Shown one piece after another: positions 22,401-33,124 of a DNA stretch of 64,000 bases. The DNA is from Oscheius onirici (Eukaryota; Nematoda; Chromadorea; Rhabditida; Rhabditidae). The notes beneath the pieces are model-generated. The model had not been told where the DNA came from, made no database searches, and saw only the letters and a list, made by a program, of their open reading frames with translations. The stretch is taken from contig OW051468.1 of the NCBI GenBank assembly GCA_932521025.1, forward strand, positions 8,866,064-8,930,063, given 5' to 3'. How positions within the stretch are numbered: the stretch's first letter is position 1; each line of letters starts with the position of its first letter. The translations under genes and the position numbers were made by a program.

Positions 22401-24647
22401 ACTCTCTGGGAGAGTCTCTGGAAACCAAGGAGCTTAAAAAGACTGTTCTCTGGTAGTAACTGAGTACTCTCTGAGAGACTCTCTAGAAAACAAGGGGATC
22501 TTATCTAGAGTACTGTAGAAGTAAAACTGTACTCTCTGGGAGAGTTTCTGGAAAACAGGGGACTTACCAAGTACTCTCTGCTAGACTCCTCTCTAGAAAA
22601 AAAAGAAGACTTACCGAGAGTACTCTCCGACAGTAACAAAGTATGAATATAGTACAGTAATCCCATGGCTACGATCGGTCTGTCCGCCAGATCCAAAAGA
22701 TGCAGATCTCGAGTCAGATCATCACAGTTTTCCAGAGTACTGATACAGGAGCTGAGGTCTTCTCTTGTAGCTTGGAAGTCATTCTTGTTCTGAATCCTTT
22801 TTTATTTCTGGAGCATTACAGTATCCCTACCGTACTCCTATAATTCTCCCTAAACGTCTCAGAAACAGCTCCGGCATAGGCTAACAAATAAATATACATG
22901 TCTCGATGTTCCACAGTCACTTTGGGTCCTTCACAGTGGAACAGAGAGTCTATTAGGAGATCAGTGAGGGTAAAGTCGCGAATGATGTCGACGGTGACGG
23001 GATGGGGAGTTATAAAATCCTGTAACTTTCTAAGCTAAAAAAACAGAAATGTTTACCTCGTAGATGTGCTTGATATCGGCTGGATTCAGTTCTTTCTTAC
23101 TGACCATGTTCAGTAGAGAGATTATGATTTCGTCTGGGATCTGAAAGGTTCTAATATGAGACCGAAATAGTCTGTTATTCGGAAAGAAAATTAACTAGCA
23201 GGTTATTGTAGATTTTTTCACCTCGAGACCAACATGACCAGTCTTTTAAACTTTGGGAGCTGTTCGTGTTTTTCAGGTTATTTAACTAATCACCTTGCCT
23301 GTGTTATCAATGGAAAATGCAAAATCAGGCTCCCGAAATTTAAAGAACTGTGTGGTAGGTCCCGCCACGAACAAAACTACAGTCAACTTTTTTTTAGTTA
23401 GCAAACTATAGAAACTCACAAACTCTTCGCTCAGCATCAAAGAGTACATGAGAGCATGTGACTCGTAGTCCTTTTCCTTCAACGAGTGTCTCAATTCTTC
23501 GGCCACATGTCGGCATGCGGCCTTCTTCCGTCCCTTCAGTGTCCGGTACAAATGGGCCAGAGCACATTGAACCAGAACGTAGGTGTGTTCATTCTGACAG
23601 ACGATGCTGACCTGAAGACTTGTCAGTTTCTTTATGGACTCACTCACCAGGTAGCCAAAAGACTTTTCGTAAGCCTTGGTCTTACAGCCATATCGGTGCT
23701 CCTTTAAAACTTTGTCAAAGGTCGAGACGAACACCTTCGTGAAAATATCGAGCTGCCCACAAGCTAGATTAACACTCGCGTTACTGATCTCGTCCTGGTA
23801 GCCGGCGTCACTGATCAGCTTGACGGCAAAGTTGAGCATTAGACAGTTGGGGTAAGTCTCGATCAGGTCGTAGAGAAGACGTCGCCATCGTCTGAATAGG
23901 TGAGATGAGATGGAGGAAAAGGGGACAAAAAGTGAGAAAAAGTACGGTTTTTTTTTCAATGAACAGAGCTCATTACTGTAACCCAGTTTCTTCTGGGTGA
24001 GGCCAGTAGAAACCCGCCAGTTTAAAGGACTGCTCGTGGCAAAAGGTCTTGACATTATTTAGAAATGGTGGGGGAAAGACCCGAACTTCAAATTACCGTC
24101 AATTTTGAGGAAAACGAGGAGAAGTAATTTGAAATTGAAAAACGGCAATTTTTTTTGGTGTAACACAATTTCGGAGGCAATGCTATAATTATTTTATAAT
24201 TTTCCACTTGATGTGTCTCATTTTGTTCCCACCAAGAGTATATTGGGTTACGGTAATGATCTCTTTTCAATGAACTCTTACCTCTGTTTGATCAAGTCTG
24301 GAAGCCAGTCTATTCCTCCACCTCCGGAGAACAGAGCATCAGCACAGTCCTGGTCAAAAATCTTGATTATCATAGTAGAGAGTGTGTTCTCGACACACTT
24401 CTCTGCTTCAGCCCGACCATCAAAAACTTCAACCTCCGTCGAATCTTCCTTCTTCACAGCTGGATGGGACTCAGTTTCTGAGAAAAGCTTGTTATCGTAA
24501 CCCATCGTTCTTACCTTCTTCAATCGACTTTGAAAACGTTCTCCGTTTCGTGTCTTTCCCGGCAGTCGGACTGAGAATTCCGACTGTACTGTCCCGTCTA
24601 GTGGAAGGAGACAAGAGAGCAGCCTCTCGCTTCATCGGAGACATCAT
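19460..24647 (-). CDS. NELFCD: Negative elongation factor C/D (TH1)
   Basis: Core subunit of NELF, which with DSIF holds RNA polymerase II in promoter-proximal pausing; nuclear. Nine exons (24647-24515, 24477-24282, 23891-23648, 23611-23420, 23140-23057, 23034-22831, 22789-22615, 22288-22011, 19660-19460) give 568 aa, close to about 590 in human. Matching blocks are YPNCLMLNFAVKLISDAGY, QNEHTYVLVQCALAHL, KKELNPADIKHIYE, YIYLLAYAGAV, RPIVAMGLL, LVLDRLVHLFSEG and DVSLVRYFVTEVLEIIMPPY. The N-terminus carries a Ser/Pro-rich segment, and its first exon is less certain. Introns of 36-41 nt sit beside one of 2.35 kb, which holds a broken membrane-protein gene and repeats. The acidic/Pro C-terminus (LEEEEPPQPTQPKKS) differs from vertebrates. 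Being present in a nematode is notable. Confidence 0.93.
20191..20626 (+). pseudogene. Broken single-pass membrane protein gene in NELFCD intron
   Basis: Lies on the plus strand inside the last intron of the minus-strand NELFCD gene. Frame pieces in order: MSSALLLG; a signal-like LLLFSILLPNLVELASA in a shifted frame; TYQECVWSYGT, then a TGA stop; WCRNRSTVYWSTGIIGVVII leading into a transmembrane helix; then EEPFYDPAFAYPYHHH. A third frame ends SYMEPTHRDSPNDSGM and a stop. AATAAA follows at 20627-20632. One in-frame stop and at least two frame changes without usable introns suggest a decayed gene. Alternatives are sequencing errors or unusual short introns. Family not recognised. Confidence 0.45.
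20684..20900. repeat. ACAGTAACC-family repeat, longest copy
   Basis: Starts TTACAGTAACC and contains GGCTGCCTAACAGCC, TTTCTCGCTGTTAG and, toward the right end, GGGTTACTGTAGCATTC and TTTGAACAGACTTTA. These blocks recur at 26532-26610 (NIPP1 intron) and 43006-43106 (ERp44 intron). The ends form imperfect inverted repeats. Confidence 0.6.
21710..21806. repeat. CCCCCTTT microsatellite-like tandem array
   Basis: About twelve near-perfect copies of an 8-nt unit (CCCCCTTT, some with a CTCT variant) lie in the large NELFCD intron. One strand is pure pyrimidine, so local triplex or H-DNA formation is possible. Confidence 0.9.
22345..22640. repeat. Degenerate tandem repeat overlapping a NELFCD splice donor
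   Basis: About five copies of a unit with core AGTACTCTCTGGGAGAGT followed by CTGGAAAACA occur at irregular spacing. The right-most copy is the real end of NELFCD exon 7 plus its donor. Two other copies (near 22391 and 22564) repeat the exon-end/donor sequence ACTC(T)CG/GTAA or close to it. The array thus seems to have grown from the exon boundary. Confidence 0.75.
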
Positions 24648-25316
24648 TCCGGACTCTCTTTTGGCTGGATCTTGAGCCAGTTGTAGCCATTGCCATGTGC
24701 TCCAGACTTGCTTTTTGTCAGTTCCCTTTTCGACAAACGACGTCCGGACAGTTAGCGTCTTGCTCACAGGCGCGGCTGAATAAACTTTTAAATGGCGGGA
24801 ACATGTATCTCGAGGACAGATGAACAAATTCGAGCGGGGGTCAGACGTCTCGTACGCCCACTGGGAACAAAGTTTATCGAGACTATTTTGGGTTTTTTTT
24901 TGTGAATTACGGGTCAGACGCTTCTACTCTTCCAACGAACTTTACAAGTGACTAACAAAATAGCTTTAAAAATCTGCTCTTAGCAGCTACTGGACGTGAA
25001 AGCCAGCGCAGAGCTTCACTACTTTCTTAAGCTGCCGATCTTTTTTGCTGGCTCGTTCAGTTGTCAGTCGGATAACGTTCTGGTGCAGATAGAAACTTTC
25101 GAAGTTTTTTCGCAGATTTTCAATGTTTATCTTGCCGAAAGTTTCGAGCTTGTCTTTAGGCTATACCTCTGATCTTTTTCTCACATCAGTCTGTCATCTA
25201 TTTGAATTGCCCCCAAGTTTGTGTCTGTCTGGAGCTCTAATTGGCAATAAAAATAGAGATTTGTGAAGATCCAATGAAAGATGTTGTTTTGTTTTGGAAA
25301 AAGTTCTGTGAAAAAC
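24648..25316. other. Spacer between NELFCD and the Lys-rich protein gene
   Basis: The minus-strand frame upstream of the NELFCD start stays open to about 24827, so a longer N-terminus or an extra 5' exon is possible. The rest is AT-rich without a gene. It would hold the NELFCD promoter and the 3' end of the upstream neighbour. Confidence 0.5.
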
Positions 25317-26004
25317 TCAAAAGCAATTAGTCAGTTCCGGGATAAAACAGTTAGGGGAACATTGCTGAAGGATGGGATATAGATCTGCCGTGGTAACGTT
25401 CAAAGAAGGGGATGGAATTCGGAGAAAGGGATGAACAGTGAGCCGATTGCGCGACTTCGCAAAAGAAGGGGAAGAAAGGGCTTTGCGAACCTTGTGAACT
25501 GAAATCTTGTTCGGTATCACTGTCCACGATCTAATTAAAGTTACTCAATTGCATATTTTTGATCTTCTTTTAGTATTTGAATTTATCGTGGTCAGAAGTT
25601 CGACTCACCAGTCGTCTGAGCTTCGCTGCTCCCAGCCTTTTGTTCCTCTTCAGCCTTCTTCTTTTTCTTGCCCTTCTTCTTTCCTTTCTTCTCTTCAGGC
25701 TCCTTCTCCGCCAAATCTCCCAGTTCTTCCAGCCAATCCGTGTACAAATTTACTAGCTAAAAAGAAATTCCCCCGATTTTCCTTTTTTCACCTGTTGGTA
25801 GGCACAACAATTCTCTCCCAGTTCCCGAGCCAATCCGTCCAATTTCTCGCCCTCATCCACGGCTTTTTGGATACATGTGCTGATGCCATTTTCCATGATG
25901 GCATCTCGTACTAAAAAATTTTTATTATAATTTAAATTTCCTCACTTACCGAGTTCCAGGACGCCGTTTACCCTCTTCATGGGCGGCGAGAAATTCTCGT
26001 CCAT
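25317..26004 (-). CDS. Unrecognised acidic/Lys-rich protein
   Basis: Four exons (26004-25950, 25910-25792, 25756-25609, 25498-25317) give 167 aa in one frame. The N-terminal half is predicted helical (NGVLELVRDAIMENGISTCI, EGEKLDGLARELGENCCAYQQ, LVNLYTDWLEELGDLAEK). A strongly basic run with repeated KKK follows, then a Ser-rich segment and a hydrophobic tail. One intron is 35 nt. The last exon is the least certain. I do not recognise a family. It follows NIPP1 on the same strand after 168 bp, and an acceptor-like AAATCAG lies three bases before the ATG. Both fit a downstream operon gene, by inference only. Confidence 0.6.
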
Positions 26005-26172
26005 TCTCTGATTTCCGTGTTTCCAGAATTTTCTAGTTTTTCCAAATACTTTTCTTCCGTTTTCACAGCGTTTCGAATCAGAGAAGATCAGTTATACAAG
26101 ATTTTTATAGTAAAATATACTCGTGCCAGGGATAGAGGGGGGAAAAACTGGACAAAATTAACAAAAATAGTC

Positions 26173-29100
26173 TCAGAGGACGCTGGGCTTGCGTCCCGGC
26201 CATGCTTCTTTGGCATACTTCTTTTTGTGCGGCTCGTCCTCGTCGTCGGCGATATGAACGTGATGAACTGTCGCGGCGACGCCATGAATTCCGGGCTGTG
26301 GGAGACTCTTCGAATAGAGTTCGAGATCCGGCGCCGCATTCAAAGAAATTCCGCCTAGTGTACTGGATGTAGCTGATGATGTCGTGTTGAAGCTGAAGTC
26401 GCGACCGGGACGAACCACCTGCAAAAGAGTCGTGAGTTGTGCTCAGACAATAGCCCAAATTCCCCTTCCCCGCGAGAACTTTGATAAGCGATTGAACTGC
26501 GTAACGGCGAAACTTTCAAATATTATCTGGTAAATTGGCTGTTAGGCTGCCTAACCGCCAAATAAGACTACCCCGGTTACTGTACCATTCTGTCTTTTGA
26601 ACAGACTTTATCTGCCTCGATTTCACGCAAAATATTGCTCGTATTTCATGAGAAAAGGCGTCAAAACGGTTAAATCTTTCATCCAAGAAATGCTAAAATA
26701 GAACAAAAAACCCCCTACCTTTTTCGGCGGTTCCTTGCCGCCAGTGGAAGCTGCTCTCTTGGTGGGATTCTTCGAAATAATTGCCGTCGTAACCAAATTC
26801 CTAAATCTGCCAACGGACGGATCAACATCTTCTGTAAGCGCTAGCTCATTTTGATGGCTTTTTTAAAGAAACCTGGATTGATAATCTCTTCCTCCTCCAC
26901 AAAGGTCACATTTCCTCGCTTCCTCTGCTTCCTTCGGGCCTCTTCTGCGGATATCGGCAGCTGTGGGATTCGTCTGTTTTGAGCCGTGTTGTATTCCGTC
27001 AAATTCTCCAGTTCCTGATCATTGGGCATCTTTTCGACCATTTCTTCGTCTTCCTGCGTCGGCTGCTCGAGTTTTGTGCGAAGAACGTAACGTCGAGTCG
27101 AGGCTCCCAGCTGAATTGTGGCTCCAATGTCGACGAAGACGATTTGTAGCGGATGGAGACGGACCTTTCCCAGCCATGTTCCGTGACCTGAAATTGAGGG
27201 TTTTTAAAGGGCAGGATCAATTTCGGTTTAACCGAGTTTCCCCTCCAATTTCAAGCTCATTCCTCCGCTCTCGAAAAGAGCAATGGATTAGCTCCTTCTG
27301 CCTCAAGGGAGACAGACTTGAAACATTGGAAAGGGCGTGGTTTCCCCTGAACCACGCGCAAGCTCAGCGCCACACAAAAAAGACATTGAGGTCCCTGCAT
27401 CGATTCTGCGCTCACGGGGCCCATTTCGATCTATCCTCTCTCCCCACTCTCGAAGCGCTTTCCCATACTTGTCGTGTTTTTTCTCCCTCTGTCCCGTCCT
27501 TTTTTATCGCGGGGCTTCTTTCGAAACGAAGCCGAAGCTAATGATTCAGACGACCAGCTGGTCAAAGCTTGGTGCATAATTTATGGGAAGGCTCAAAAGG
27601 CTATGAAACTTTTTTATCGTGATGGGGGAGCAATGAACACATTTTGGCATATAATGGGCACTTGGTCAAAAAGAGACCTACAATATTCGGTCCTACAATA
27701 TTCAAATCTGGATTCAGTTGATGTCTGGCCGTGTTATTCGGCAGATTACCTTGATTAGGTTACCCGGACATTTCGCTAATATTACGCTTAGTCACGGAGC
27801 GAGGAGTATGAATTTGATGAGTAGTTTTCAGCAGAATGTTCCTGGGACAAAAATATTAATTAGATGGATGACTCGAAGCTTTCTTAGGAAAAACCTTCAG
27901 ATTTTCTACTCAATCTCGTCATTTTCTGCTCAAAAAACAAGAATAAGACGTGTGTACCGTGATTCTAGTCAATCTCGCCAGGGGTCTGTTTATCAGTCCG
28001 TTCCCTCCTCCACTTCCATTCATTCTCATATCCGCCGCCGCGGGCGAGGCCATTTTCCCACACACTTGATTGCATTGGGCTGTGCGCTTTCCTCTGAGCA
28101 CAGAGAGTCTGGGAACTATCAGCCAGGCGACATAAAAACTACTCGCGACAGCTTATCAGTACATCACGATAACCCCCCGTCTTTCAACTCTTTGGAAACA
28201 GCCTGATGGGTCACACTTTCGGACTTTTTCGCTCTTATCTGACTCGTTCTGAGCTGGTCACTAATCCCACCCTTATCTGACCCATTCGTCCCTCTCAACT
28301 CAACGAAATGGAACTTTTCCAGAAGATGGCGGGCTTTTTGATGAAGCAGATGGTTGGAAATCAGCTCAATGAAGTCACCGGAGCTTTTGGAAGCGGCAAC
28401 GATGCTGGTGGAGAAAAGACTGAGACTGGTGAGGATCCAGAGGTGAGTGTTTTTGGAAAAAAAGGAAGAAAGAAAAGGAAATCAGGTCGTTGCGGCTCGA
28501 CTGGAGCAGGAAGAGCGTCGAAAGGAGAAACATCGCAAAATGGAGGTTGAGCGCGAAAAGATGCGCGAAGGAATCCGCGGCAAGTACCAGATCAAGAAGA
28601 AGGAAGAGGGACCCAGTATGGACTTTATGGAGGGGCGAATTGGCGGTGTGAGAAAGACTCCCGAGGTCAGTAAACAAAATTTAAGGAAATTTTACTCTTT
28701 TTGGAGGCTAATAACGGAAAACTGGGAGAGTTCGGTCGAGCTGCCGATGTAAGTAGCTTCGGCAAAATAAGGCTGTAAAAAGTTTGGTACACCAGCTCCA
28801 AAAAGCTGATAAAGGAGAGCAATGTTTCCTTCGGTAACGACAAACTTTGCCAAGACAACAGGGGTCGAGAGATTTTAAGCTGCAGAGAGGGGTAAACTTG
28901 GGCTTTGAGCAGAACTTTTTCAGGAACTGGCAGCTGAACGCCAAGCCGAAGAGGACAGTCTAATTGGACAGCTGGGACTGACTGAGCATGTCGAAAAGGC
29001 CAAGACTTTTGCCAACACGGCTCTCGAATCCGTTAAGGGATTCCTCCCATTCGGAAAGTAATTCGCCTACGAAAATTAATTTACTTGGGGTGTCCACAGT

Positions 29101-29815
29101 CACTTTTCTTCTCCCTACAGTCTCTCCCGTGATAGTCATAATTTGTCTAGCTCCCCGGTTGTGTTCCCTCTGTATTTCCCGGTTATGACCAGTTATATAG
29201 CCTTTCCCTTCACAAACTTCTACGATCTCTGTCCCTCTTATGTAGTCAAATAAATATTCTCCAGACGTCGTTTTGAAAAAAATAACTTACTGCTTCCCAT
29301 GTCGACGAGAGCGAAGCGATTCAGAGCCTGGTGATACATTAGAAGAGCGTGAACTCGAGAGCAGCTGGCGTGATCTACGGCAAAGTCGACCTAAAATACA
29401 GTCAGTTTGGAAAGAATGGTAAAAAAGCACTATAAAAAATTTCTTCCAGGTTGGGACAAAATTGGACCTGACACGCTGCGGTTTTACAATTGTAAACGGT
29501 GTTTGCGTGAAATGCGGATGAATTCAGATTTCTCGCCAGATTCAGAGGAAAAACAAGGCTTACCATTTTCGGATTGCGGCCAAAGTAGTAGGCCTTCTTC
29601 TCGTCGATCAGCAACTTCTGAAAATTGTGGACATGGAAATATTTTGAAGAAAGCTTGATTGGAAACTGTAGGCGAGCACAAACCTGTATCAGTTGATCAT
29701 TTTTCATGACATCCAAGTGTGAGCCGGCCGGAGCCTTGGCTGCCCAGTTTGGAATAGGAAATTTGGCCTTTTCAGCTGCTTCTAGTGCTGCCTGATCGAC
29801 TCCTCCTTCCACCAT
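26173..29815 (-). CDS. PPP1R8: Nuclear inhibitor of protein phosphatase 1 (NIPP1)
   Basis: Binds and targets PP1 in the nucleus and associates with splicing factors through its FHA domain. Exons 29815-29684, 29617-29564, 29390-29291, 27187-26873, 26831-26719 and 26418-26173 give 319 aa (human about 351). The FHA domain spans about residues 40-135 (KLLIDEKKAYYFGRNPKM, DHASCSRVHALLMYH, SHGTWLGKVRLHP, LGASTRRYVLR). Next come LENLTEYNTAQNRRI, the PP1-docking RVxF-type site NVTF, and EEEEIINPEDVDPSVGRFRN. The C-terminal signature is KKKYAKEAWPGRKP. The 2.1-kb intron within the FHA region holds the complexin gene on the other strand. A TTTAG acceptor nine bases before the ATG suggests trans-splicing or a 5' UTR intron. 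Confidence 0.96.
26532..26610. repeat. ACAGTAACC-family repeat, partial copy
   Basis: Carries GGCTGTTAGGCTGCCTAAC, CGGTTACTGTACCATTC and TTTTGAACAGACTTTA, shared with the copies at 20684-20900 and 43006-43106. It lies in an intron of NIPP1. Confidence 0.55.
28308..29061 (+). CDS. cpx: Complexin
   Basis: Cytosolic SNARE-binding regulator that clamps and promotes synaptic vesicle fusion. Exons 28308-28442, 28486-28665 and 28924-29061 give 150 aa. The N-terminus has MAGFLMKQMVGNQLNEVTG. The accessory/central helix is rich in Glu, Arg and Lys (ARLEQEERRKEKHRKME, then REKMREGIRGKYQIKKKEE, the SNARE-contacting RxKY region). The C-terminus has an amphipathic helix ending KGFLPFGK, without a CAAX box, as in nematode CPX-1. 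The gene is nested on the opposite strand in the intron of NIPP1. The first intron is 43 nt. AATAAA lies at 29249-29254. An upstream ATG at 28308 gives six extra residues before MAGFLM; translation might start at either. Confidence 0.96.
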
Positions 29816-30361
29816 TTTGCTGGTCTAAATTTTTGAATACAAACACTGAAAGATGAAAGAGAAAAGATATACGAATTTGAAAAATACTCGGAGAGGATAT
29901 TGGCTGGGCGCCAATTGAACAAGTTGGCGTTAGAGCGAAAGTGTGGCATGTACATAGATTTGGTACTGAAATTATAATGTTTTTTTTACATAAAGAGCTG
30001 CTTTGACATCAATAGAAAGTCAGCGGTACGGTTTTAGACGCTTTACAAGTTTGCAGCATTTTTTTCTTGTATTATTTCAGCCCTGTTTATGCAGTTTTAG
30101 TCATTTAAGCATTACAGTGGCCTGAAAGGTTGAAAAATAGTGAAGAACTGCTAAAAACGTGACAAACATTTGCAAGAAGCACCTGCAAAAGTTTAAAGGA
30201 CTTGTTGAGGATCTCGCCGAGAACGTGGTAAATAACGTGCAATTCTTTGCAAGGAGTCTCACTTTTCCAGTTTTCCCCTGGTATTTTCCGCTTCTGTTTT
30301 CTTTTCAATTTTTTGTTCATAACCTTGTTGCAGAACACATATACAATCGCTGGGCCGAAAA
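29816..30361. promoter_or_regulatory. Divergent spacer between NIPP1 and dynactin p27
   Basis: The two genes point away from each other with 546 bp between start codons. Acceptor-like sites lie just before both ATGs (TTTAG on the minus strand near 29825, TTGCAG at about 30331). Part of the spacer is therefore outron or 5' UTR intron, and the rest may be a shared promoter. No open frame is supported. Confidence 0.5.
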
Positions 30362-31059
30362 ATGACCGCTACGCCTGGTCCAGCTCAAACGTAAGTTCAT
30401 ATTTAGTTTTCCACTGTATTTTCACTTTTTTAGTGTCACATTCCATCCGTCGGCGATAATTTGCAAAGAAGCCACGATCGAGGGCGACGTGACCATCGGA
30501 GCCGGAACAATTGTTCATCCATTCGCCATTATACGAGCCACGAAGGGACCCATAGTCATCGGAGAGAACAACAACATTGAAGAACGATGTCTGATCGAGA
30601 ATATGTAAGTTTTTTCCTGCTTTTCCCTTGAAATTCGAGATTTTCAGTAGCGAAGGCCAAATCATGATCATCGGTGACGAGAACAGCCTCGAAGCTGAGG
30701 CGCATATCCAGGCTTCCAGCATCGGCAACAAAAATCGAATTCACGCAAAGAGCTACGTTGGTCCTGGCGTCATAATCAGTCAGTTTTCCCTTATTCTTTT
30801 TACAATATTTGCGTTCAAGGAAATGGCTGCACCATACAGGTCTATTGCCAGCTAAAAGAGAAAGGATCGATTCCCGAAAAGACCGTCATCTGGGGAGCTG
30901 AAAATCGTCGACGAATTGCTCACGATGATCCAGAGGTTTGCTTCTTTATCTTTCCAAACAATTCTCGTCTTTCAGTCAATTCTACCCATTTTGGAACAGT
31001 ACAGGAAGATGTTACCGAATTACCATTATATTCTAAAAATGACTCCTAGATCTGAATAA
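30362..31059 (+). CDS. DCTN6: Dynactin subunit 6 (p27)
   Basis: Pointed-end subunit of dynactin, the cofactor of cytoplasmic dynein. Exons 30362-30390, 30434-30604, 30648-30778, 30820-30935 and 30976-31059 give 176 aa (human 190). The left-handed beta-helix is visible as hexapeptide repeats: IEGDVTIGAGTIVHPFAII, GPIVIGENNNIEE, QIMIIGDENSLEAEAHIQ, NKNRIHAKSYVGPGVI. KTVIWGAENRRRI and the C-terminal YRKMLPNYHYILKM align with the family. Introns are 41-43 nt. An acceptor-like TTGCAG 30 bases upstream of ATG may be a trans-splice site. AATAAA at 31079-31084 ends the gene about 80 bp before the convergent RPF2 stop. Confidence 0.94.
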
Positions 31060-31162
31060 CTGACTTTGAGGAACCCAGAATAAATGTTTATACTTTTTTG
31101 TGCATGTTTTATACCGTAACAAAAACAGGAACAACGAAATAACAAATTGTGGAAAAGGGCGA

Positions 31163-32377
31163 TTAGTCTTCCATCTCTTCTTGTTCGCCATCGTCTCCGG
31201 AAAAGTCTTCTTCTGCGTTCTCTTCGCCAGCAGCAGCTGGAGTTTCCTTCGTCTTTCGAAGAGCCTTGACTTTTCTGAAATGAGCAGATGTGTAAAAAGA
31301 CGGTGAAATCGACAAAACCTGGTCTGAATGGCATCCGTATTCTGCTTGCCGACATGGACACGAGCGAGTTGTGTGCCGAAGACGTCCTCGCTCATGTTCT
31401 TTCTGCGTCTGGCCTGAAAAAGAATGCTTTGTAGCTACTTTGATAGAGGGAACGTACCATCAGAGCCTTTGGCTTCCTCAAAGACGTCTTGTAGAGACTG
31501 TCATCTGCGAGCTTCTTTCTGCCGACAGCAAAATCAATAGACGGACCAATTTCTTCCAATTCTACTCGTGGCGTGGCCGTGGTTGATTTCTTGAGAATTG
31601 TCTTGTAGACACGCATCAAGATCTTCTCGTCTTTTGTACTGAACGAGATCACGGTTTCAAGACCCTGGAGACGCACCTAAATTGCTCACTTTTTATGATT
31701 TAAGACTGAAAACGAACGTGATCAATCTTGGGGCCGCGGAAAAAGTCGACTAGGATGTTGCCAATGCGGTTGAAGGTTGGATCAGAGTCGAATTCGGCTC
31801 CTTCGAGAAGAATGCACGGTTTGGAGCCGAGCGTGGCTTTTTCGCCCTAAAATAAGCGTCTTTATAGAAAATGGGCGAAAGGGCACCTCGAAATCACTGG
31901 AGGGTTTGTAGTTCTGAACGAGAAGCTCAACCATATCCAGGAGGTTGCCATCGAACATTCGACCGAAGATCAGACTGTTCGGGTGCTTCTTGGAGTTGCT
32001 GCCTGAAAGAAATTCGTTGTCTCAGTTGTTCAGGAGCAGGAAAAGGAACAAAAAGAATATATACTTACCAAAGGCGAAAAGTGAGGTATCAAATTTGCTG
32101 GAGAATCGTTCAAATGGCGTCACATCTTCAAAAGGGTGGAACGGATTGTGTCTATAATTTACATTGTTGATGAAAACAAAAAGATTCACCTTTTTAGCTG
32201 TTGAACAAGTGGCTTCTTGAGCTGGAAGAAATCCTTCAAGACGGAGGAGACGGCTTCGGTCGTTTTGCCTCCTTTGATAATTAGAGCCGTCTTGTCATTT
32301 TCAATAGTCTTCGGGGCTCTGTCGTCCAAGATGCGCTTTCCGCGACGTGTCTTCGTCCTCAGAACCGGGCGGACCAT
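31163..32377 (-). CDS. RPF2: Ribosome production factor 2 (Brix domain)
   Basis: Nucleolar factor that with RRS1 recruits the 5S RNP into pre-60S ribosomes. Seven exons (32377-32190, 32151-32069, 32002-31887, 31846-31718, 31676-31458, 31413-31319, 31274-31163) give 313 aa (human 306). The Brix domain begins after RTKTRRGKRILDDRAPK and includes KPLVQQLKR, HPNSLIFGRMFDGNLLDMVE, LEGAEFDSDPTFNRIGNILV, VELEEIGPSIDF and RKPKALM. The tail is acidic with many Glu and Asp. The start is preceded by TTTCAG and a single base. This position suits a spliced-leader acceptor, since a 5' UTR intron would leave almost no leader. The gene converges on dynactin p27. Confidence 0.95.
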
Positions 32378-33124
32378 TCTGAAATTGAAAATCGAGTAAA
32401 TTCGAATAACAAAAGACGAAAGTAAAGAAAATGAGGAAATTTTATTTGCTGTAAGTTGAGTCGCACCCGAAATTATGTTCGCATGACATATCCATGCCCA
32501 GAATCATTAAAAAAAACAAATGTTTTGCTGAAAAGCATAGTGTATCGATTTGCTGGCTAGTTTGACATGTATTTTTACAGGAACTGAGCAAAAAGTGTGC
32601 GAAAAAAAGGAAAGGCAACAATAAAATAGGATTTTTCGCATTGAAACGAACATGAACTGCATTGCTGCACGGTTTTCTGTCTTTGGAATCTAAAGAGCTG
32701 TGGAACCTTTGCTAGCTATCACGTAGATCGTGTTGAATAGCAGATAATTTATTGGAAAAACGAGGTTGCCGAGAGGGAAGATCGACCAAATGAGAAAGAA
32801 AATTTAAAATGTGCCTGTTTTCGCGGCAAGAATGTTGAAAATGACACGACGTCGCCAATTATCAAATGAAGCAAAACCGAAACCTTCTTCAAGGATTTCG
32901 GTTCAATTCTCTCCGTTTTTAACTGAGTAATCGACGTTTGTACAATTAGATGGACTGCATATTCTCGGGAGCTCATTTTCCACGTATGAAATGTTGTCCG
33001 CGATAGGTTTTCCACAAATACGACTAGGAAAAGTCGAATATTTATTGCAGCTGTGTGATAAAACAATTTGTTTCATAAAATATAATCGTTTTGAGATCAA
33101 GCAGACTCGAATCCGTCTCCTCCG
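32378..33124. other. Spacer between RPF2 and beta-glucuronidase
   Basis: AT-rich stretch that must contain the RPF2 promoter (right of 32377) and the 3' UTR of the beta-glucuronidase gene. Open frames here have no domain character. I see no repeat with a clear structure. Confidence 0.55.

Noticed and set aside
23282-23420. Extension of NELFCD exon 4 as coding sequence (SFYSLLTKKKLTVV...)
   Set aside because: It follows a good GTGAGT donor, does not match the family, and the next exon continues the family sequence in frame.
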